From contig JAMDAY010000020.1 in assembly GCA_023484515.1 (NCBI GenBank), positions 1 to 41,225 of the forward strand: DNA of 41,225 bases, given 5' to 3'. This DNA is from Patescibacteria group bacterium (GTDB taxonomy: Bacteria > Patescibacteriota > Doudnabacteria > UBA920). This document shows positions 37,721-41,225 of the stretch, one piece after another; positions within the stretch are counted from its first letter, which is position 1, and each line of letters opens with the position of its first letter. The translations under genes were made by a program, and so were the position numbers. A model generated the notes under the pieces. It was not told the origin of the DNA and made no database searches. It was given only the letters and a program-made list of their open reading frames with translations.

Positions 37721-39790
37721 ATGCAAATGAAATCCCCAAAGAGAAAACTTTTTTTAAAGATTATTGCCGCCGTCGCGGGACTGGCTGCGGCCCTTGCTGT
37801 TTTTGCCTATTACTTTTTATTTTCCCTTCCCTCGGCGGAAGAAATAAAAAACATCCCTCCGGTATCCACTAAAATTTTGGACCGGAACGGCAACCTGCTA
37901 TACGAAATTTACGGGGAATCCAAGCGCACCCCGGTAAGTTTAAACGAGATTTCCCCCTGGCTGCAAATGGCAACCGTAGCCGCGGAAGACAAGAATTTTT
38001 ACAGCCACGGGGGCATATCCCTCCCGGCTATTGCCCGCGCCGCCTGGGTCAATTACCGCAGCGACGCCATAATCCAGGGCGGCAGCACCATTACCCAGCA
38101 AGTGGTAAAAAACATTTTTTTGTCCAGGAAAAAATCTTTTTCCCGCAAAATTAAAGAGGCCGTATTGGCCCAGCGGCTGGAAGGTAAATTGCCTAAAAAC
38201 GACATCCTGGGATTATACTTGAACACTGTTCCCTATGGCCGCAATACTTACGGCGCGGAAGCGGCCAGCCAAAGTTATTTCGGCAAGGCGGCCAAGGACC
38301 TAAATTTGGCGGAAAGCACATATTTGGCCGCTTTGCCCCAAGCCCCTTCCTATTATTCGCCTACCGGCGCCAATCTGGAAGCGCTTAAGCAAAGGCAGCA
38401 ATATATATTGTCCGTTTTGGCGCAGCAAAAAAAAATTACCCCGCAGCAGGAACGGCAAGCGGCAAGCGAACAAGCGGCTTTTTTGCCCCTCCGCAACAAC
38501 ATTAAAGCCCCTTACTTTGTTAAATGGGTAGAACAGTCGTTAATCCGGCAATATGGGGAAAAAACCTTGGAAGAGCAGGGTTTTACGGTTTATACTACTT
38601 TAGATGAAAATCTGCAGCAGGAGGCGGAACAAATAGTTAAAGACGGCATTAAAGCCTACGCCAAAAAATACAATGTCCATAATGCCAGCCTGGTGGCAAT
38701 TGACCCGCAAACCGGGGAAGTTTTGGCCATGGTGGGCGGCGAAGGATACTTTGACAGCCCCTATCCGGCCGGATGTCAGCCTGGAATAAACTGCCAATTT
38801 GACCCTATGTTCAACACGGCCCTGGCGCTAAGGCAACCGGGCAGCAGCTTTAAGCCTTACACTTATATTACGGCCTTTTCCCCGGAGTTTAAATTCGCTC
38901 CCGCTTCCATTGTCATGGATATCAAAAAAAACTTCAGCCCGCCCGGGATAAAGCCTTACATCCCGAATAACTTTGACGGCTCAAGCCATGGCGCGGTCAG
39001 CATGAGGAAAGCCTTGGCCGGCAGCCTTAACATTGCCGCGGTCCAAACTTTGTCTTTGGTCGGGACGGCCAATGTAATTGCAACCGCGCAATCCTTGGGC
39101 ATAACCTCTCCCTTAACCCAATGCGGCCTTTCGCTGACCTTGGGCGCATGCGAAGTTACTTTACTGGAGCATACCGCAGCCTATGGCGCGTTTGCCAACC
39201 AGGGCGTAAAAATGCCTACGACATATATATTAAAAATAACGGACAAGGCAGGCAACGTGATTAAGCCTAATGTCCGCGAAACAGGAAAACGGGTTTTGGA
39301 CCCGCGCGCCGTATACGAACTGGACAGCGTCTTAAGCGATAACCAGGCCAGAAGCTTTATTTTTGGCAGCCGCTCGCCCCTGTATTTTAAGGATAGGATT
39401 GTGGCTGCCAAAACCGGCACCAGCCAGGACTTTAAAGACGCCTGGACCATTGGTTTTACGCCGCAACTGGTTGCCGGCGTCTGGGCGGGAAATAACGACG
39501 GCAGCTTAATGAAAGGGATGGCCGACGGTGTTATGGTAGCCGCCCCCATTTGGCATAATTTTATGGAAGCCGCGCTCAAAGGCCAGCCGACAGTAAGCTT
39601 TGCCAAACCGGAAGGAATTGAGGAAGTTTACGTCAGCGCCTCTTCCGGCAAGCTGGCCGCTTCTTATACCGAAAATCCCGTAAAGGAAATTTTTGCCGAC
39701 TATGCCGTTCCCGTAGCCTACGACCCCCTCCCCGCCACCTCCACCTCCAGCTCCACCCTAACTCTCCTTAACCTTAGGCTTTCGCCTTGA
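37721..39790 (+). CDS. class A penicillin-binding protein (PBP1A-like)
   Basis: Bifunctional peptidoglycan synthase of 689 residues. TM anchor at 11-35. Glycosyltransferase 51 domain with Glu89 in AAEDKNFYSHGG and QGGSTITQQ (119-127). Transpeptidase domain with Ser375-x-x-Lys378 (GSSFK), SLN (435-437) and KTGTS (564-568). A short Ser/Thr/Pro tail ends the protein. Its last 33 bp overlap the convergent sigma factor gene. Confidence 0.95.
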   Translation: MQMKSPKRKLFLKIIAAVAGLAAALAVFAYYFLFSLPSAEEIKNIPPVSTKILDRNGNLLYEIYGESKRTPVSLNEISPWLQMATVAAEDKNFYSHGGISLPAIARAAWVNYRSDAIIQGGSTITQQVVKNIFLSRKKSFSRKIKEAVLAQRLEGKLPKNDILGLYLNTVPYGRNTYGAEAASQSYFGKAAKDLNLAESTYLAALPQAPSYYSPTGANLEALKQRQQYILSVLAQQKKITPQQERQAASEQAAFLPLRNNIKAPYFVKWVEQSLIRQYGEKTLEEQGFTVYTTLDENLQQEAEQIVKDGIKAYAKKYNVHNASLVAIDPQTGEVLAMVGGEGYFDSPYPAGCQPGINCQFDPMFNTALALRQPGSSFKPYTYITAFSPEFKFAPASIVMDIKKNFSPPGIKPYIPNNFDGSSHGAVSMRKALAGSLNIAAVQTLSLVGTANVIATAQSLGITSPLTQCGLSLTLGACEVTLLEHTAAYGAFANQGVKMPTTYILKITDKAGNVIKPNVRETGKRVLDPRAVYELDSVLSDNQARSFIFGSRSPLYFKDRIVAAKTGTSQDFKDAWTIGFTPQLVAGVWAGNNDGSLMKGMADGVMVAAPIWHNFMEAALKGQPTVSFAKPEGIEEVYVSASSGKLAASYTENPVKEIFADYAVPVAYDPLPATSTSSSTLTLLNLRLSP

Positions 39791-40408
39791 GGATTGGGAT
39801 TTTAAACGTCTTAAAATTTCCCGTTTTGTCCTTAGCCAATTAGTCCTTACCGTGATTTCACTAATATCAAGTCTTTCCGCAATTTCACTGTCTGGTACAT
39901 GTTGCACTTTCATTTTGGCCACTTTGCGATTTTGTTTAGGTAACCCGTTTAATACCGCATTAATTACTTGCCTTGCCTTATTCGTGTCAATATTTTTTAT
40001 CAAATTTTCTTCTTCCAAGTTAACATTCTGCTTATGACCGCCTATTCGTAAATTGCCAATCCCTTTATGGCCGTCAATTTCCTCATGGTTACGAGTTAAA
40101 AGTTTGAATGTTTTTTTTAAGCAGCGTAAGCGGTCTATGTTAGCATTGATTGCTATCCTGTATATCCAAGTATATAATTCCGACTTTCCGCGAAACTGGC
40201 CAATTTTTTTAAAAACCGACAATCTTACTTCTTGAAACAAATCTTCGGCATCCGCCTCGTTATTTCCAGTTAATTGACGGCATATTTTCTTCAATGTAGG
40301 ATAATATTGCTCAATTTCTTTCCTGTAAAATTCATAATGGGAACTGTCATCCTCCTGCAAAGGCTTGTCAATGCCGGCTTCCAAATTTGGGTTTGACATT
40401 TCATTCAT
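39758..40408 (-). CDS. ECF-type sigma factor
   Basis: 216 residues. Region 2 (DAEDLFQEVRLSVFKKIGQF, ELYTWIYRIAINANIDRLR) and region 4 (LPKQNRKVAKMKVQHVPDSE, EIAERLDISEITVRTNWLRT) are clear, with no regions 1 or 3. The C-terminal tail is strongly basic. No anti-sigma gene is adjacent. Its 3' end overlaps the PBP gene on the other strand by 33 bp. Upstream is an extended -10 TGGTATAAT (40449-40444). Confidence 0.88.
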   Translation of the reverse strand: MNEMSNPNLEAGIDKPLQEDDSSHYEFYRKEIEQYYPTLKKICRQLTGNNEADAEDLFQEVRLSVFKKIGQFRGKSELYTWIYRIAINANIDRLRCLKKTFKLLTRNHEEIDGHKGIGNLRIGGHKQNVNLEEENLIKNIDTNKARQVINAVLNGLPKQNRKVAKMKVQHVPDSEIAERLDISEITVRTNWLRTKREILRRLKSQSSRRKPKVKES

Positions 40409-40443
40409 ATTTTTTCGTCTTAATTCTCAAAATCCACATAATT

Positions 40444-40449
40444 ATTATA
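40444..40449 (-). promoter_or_regulatory. extended -10 promoter of the sigma factor gene
   Basis: TGGTATAAT on the minus strand about 36 nt before the start codon; -35 weak. Confidence 0.4.
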
Positions 40450-40821
40450 CCAAAAACAGCAATTAATTAAAGTTTATCCCGACAGCCTGCTTTTGGTCAC
40501 CTTAATTTTATAACTCCGCGCCTACCCTTGTAGGGACAGGTCTAGACCTGTCCCTACGTCTTTGACATCAATGACCAGCTTGGCAATGGCTTTATCCGGC
40601 GTATCCTTCTTGGCCTGTCCCTGCCGTCCTTGATGCCTGTGATCTGTGATCTGTGGTCTGTGCCCTGGACCGGAGATCTTCAGGCCGGCTGGTGCGGGGT
40701 TTATCCGTAATCCGCGTTCCGCCAGCTGGCCGCGTAGAATCAATTTACGTGGTTTGCCACATGGAATGAATTTACATGGATGGCGGATCCGTTTGCAAAT
40801 CCTAGCCAGTCCCAGCCAGTC
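40450..40821. other. repeat-rich gap before the tRNA gene
   Basis: No convincing gene. It holds a 28-bp perfect palindrome GTAGGGACAGGTCT / AGACCTGTCCCTAC (40530-40557), three tandem TCTGTG words (about 40640-40665), and several GGATCC/ATCCG words. An open frame across it (105 codons, minus strand) is repeat translation. Confidence 0.6.
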
Positions 40822-40850
40822 TTGATTATTGCCTTCCAAAATGCTAATAT
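40822..40850 (+). promoter_or_regulatory. tRNA-Gln promoter
   Basis: TTGATT (40822-40827), 17-bp spacer, TAATAT (40845-40850); an overlapping TATAAT starts 3 bases later. Confidence 0.5.
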
Positions 40851-40871
40851 AATATAGAATTTATTGCCCAT

Positions 40872-40946
40872 TGGGGTATAGCCAAGTGGTAAGGCAAACG
40901 GCTCTGAACCGTTCATTCGTAGGTTCGAATCCTACTACCCCAGCCA
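40872..40946 (+). tRNA. tRNA-Gln (anticodon CTG)
   Basis: 75 nt with encoded CCA. Acceptor stem TGGGGTA/TACCCCA, D-arm GCC-AAGTGGTAA-GGC, anticodon stem AACGG/CCGTT with loop CTCTGAA (anticodon CTG, reads CAG), T-arm GTAGG-TTCGAAT-CCTAC, discriminator G. Confidence 0.95.
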
Positions 40947-40977
40947 ATTGTGAGTTAAAGACGCCTTTGTGATACTC

Positions 40978-41025
40978 CGCGAGTCGTCCATATAGATGTG
41001 CATTCTTCAATTATGGCGACTCGCG
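40978..41025. repeat. hairpin between tRNA-Gln and the IS30 element
   Basis: CGCGAGTCG (40978-40986) / CGACTCGCG (41017-41025), extendable with CCATA/TATGG after one bulge. A second inverted pair ATACCCCA (41047-41054) / TGGGGTAT (41071-41078) follows. IS30-type elements are known to favour palindromic targets. Confidence 0.6.
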
Positions 41026-41128
41026 TGTTTTATCCCAAGCCTCCGAATACCCCACCCGATCCGACCTATTTGGGGTATCATGTTCCATTGTACAAGACCC
41101 TACATTCTAGCTTGAAGTGCAACCGCCC

Positions 41129-41225
41129 TTAGGGCTTAAGGCCCTTAACAAAGACCTCGTAAGGGGTAAGGTAGTTTAAGCGTTTTCTGGGACGGTGATT
41201 AAGTTCTCTGACTGCCCGATCAACG
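41129..41225 (-). mobile_element. C-terminus of an IS30-family transposase (runs off the window)
   Basis: Minus-strand frame entering from the right edge and ending at TAA 41131-41129: VDRAVRELNHRPRKRLNYLT then PYEVFVKGLKP. N-x-RPRKxLxYxTPxEVF is the IS30 signature at the end of the catalytic domain. Downstream GGTTGCACTTCAAGCTAGAAT resembles the usual IS30 terminal region, so the element end probably lies near 41060-41125. Confidence 0.8.

Noticed and set aside
40640-40665. CRISPR-like direct repeats
   Set aside because: Three short TCTGTG words in tandem without spacers; no cas genes or real array in the window.
40522-40839. 105-codon minus-strand frame before the tRNA
   Set aside because: It runs through a 28-bp palindrome, tandem TCTGTG words and the tRNA promoter region; the peptide is basic and repetitive.

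Overview
The window looks like a chromosome segment of a Patescibacteria/CPR bacterium, probably Parcubacteria-like. This rests on gene content and style only: compact genes of about 45% GC, many one-TM or small membrane proteins, a PP2C-like/TM/propeller protein, tandem PsbP-like domains, a sunset domain, a TrbC/VirB2-like two-TM protein, a divergent CTP synthase, and salvage-type nucleotide enzymes with no de novo operons. UGA is used as a normal stop and RF2 is present, so this is not a UGA-recoding lineage. bL9 is present, which as far as I recall is missing from several CPR groups.

Layout. 1-4.1 kb (+): end of an unknown gene, gltX with a structured leader, a coiled-coil M23 peptidase, and a two-TM pilin-like protein with an M15-like tail. 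4.1-7.25 kb: an AT-rich gap, then a minus-strand operon of sunset-domain protein, S33-type hydrolase and cysteine desulfurase. 7.3-10.2 kb: a Trm11-like methyltransferase, rpmA and several very small genes. 10.2-17.6 kb (-): prfB, ftsE, ftsX, a palindromic repeat element, rplI, a PsbP-like lipid- or surface-type protein and pyrG. 17.6-24.8 kb: an acyltransferase-like protein and a deoxynucleotide cluster (tmk-like, dNMP kinase-like, CYTH, thyA, NUDIX, DNPH1-like, folA, dcd). 25.3-30.3 kb: rsgA, a possibly frameshifted membrane protein, a MASE3-GGDEF diguanylate cyclase, a strong candidate for an unassigned structured RNA (about 28952-29213), and lexA with an SOS box inside its promoter plus a small Cys/His protein. 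30.6-35.3 kb: a wHTH-nucleotidyltransferase-like regulator, a PP2C-like/propeller protein and a dihydrouridine synthase. 35.7-37.7 kb: rplJ-rplL behind a long attenuated leader, and a YdcF-like protein. 37.7-41.2 kb: a class A PBP, an ECF sigma factor, tRNA-Gln(CTG) and the end of an IS30-type transposase.

The genes fit three themes. Envelope and division: FtsEX, the EnvC-like M23 hydrolase, PBP1A and the YdcF-like protein could form one peptidoglycan remodelling set. Deoxynucleotides: dcd, thyA and folA make and support dTMP synthesis, tmk-like and dNMP kinase-like enzymes phosphorylate, and the DNPH1-like and NUDIX proteins may clean up aberrant nucleotides. Translation: gltX, prfB, bL27, bL9, L10, L7/L12, RsgA, dus and the tRNA.

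The intergenic DNA is unusually rich in palindromes: at least six unrelated hairpin or inverted-repeat elements, two of them present as related copies. Several promoters place the -10 box 6-9 nt before the start codon, suggesting leaderless mRNAs. All functional calls come from reading motifs by eye; no database search or folding program was run.
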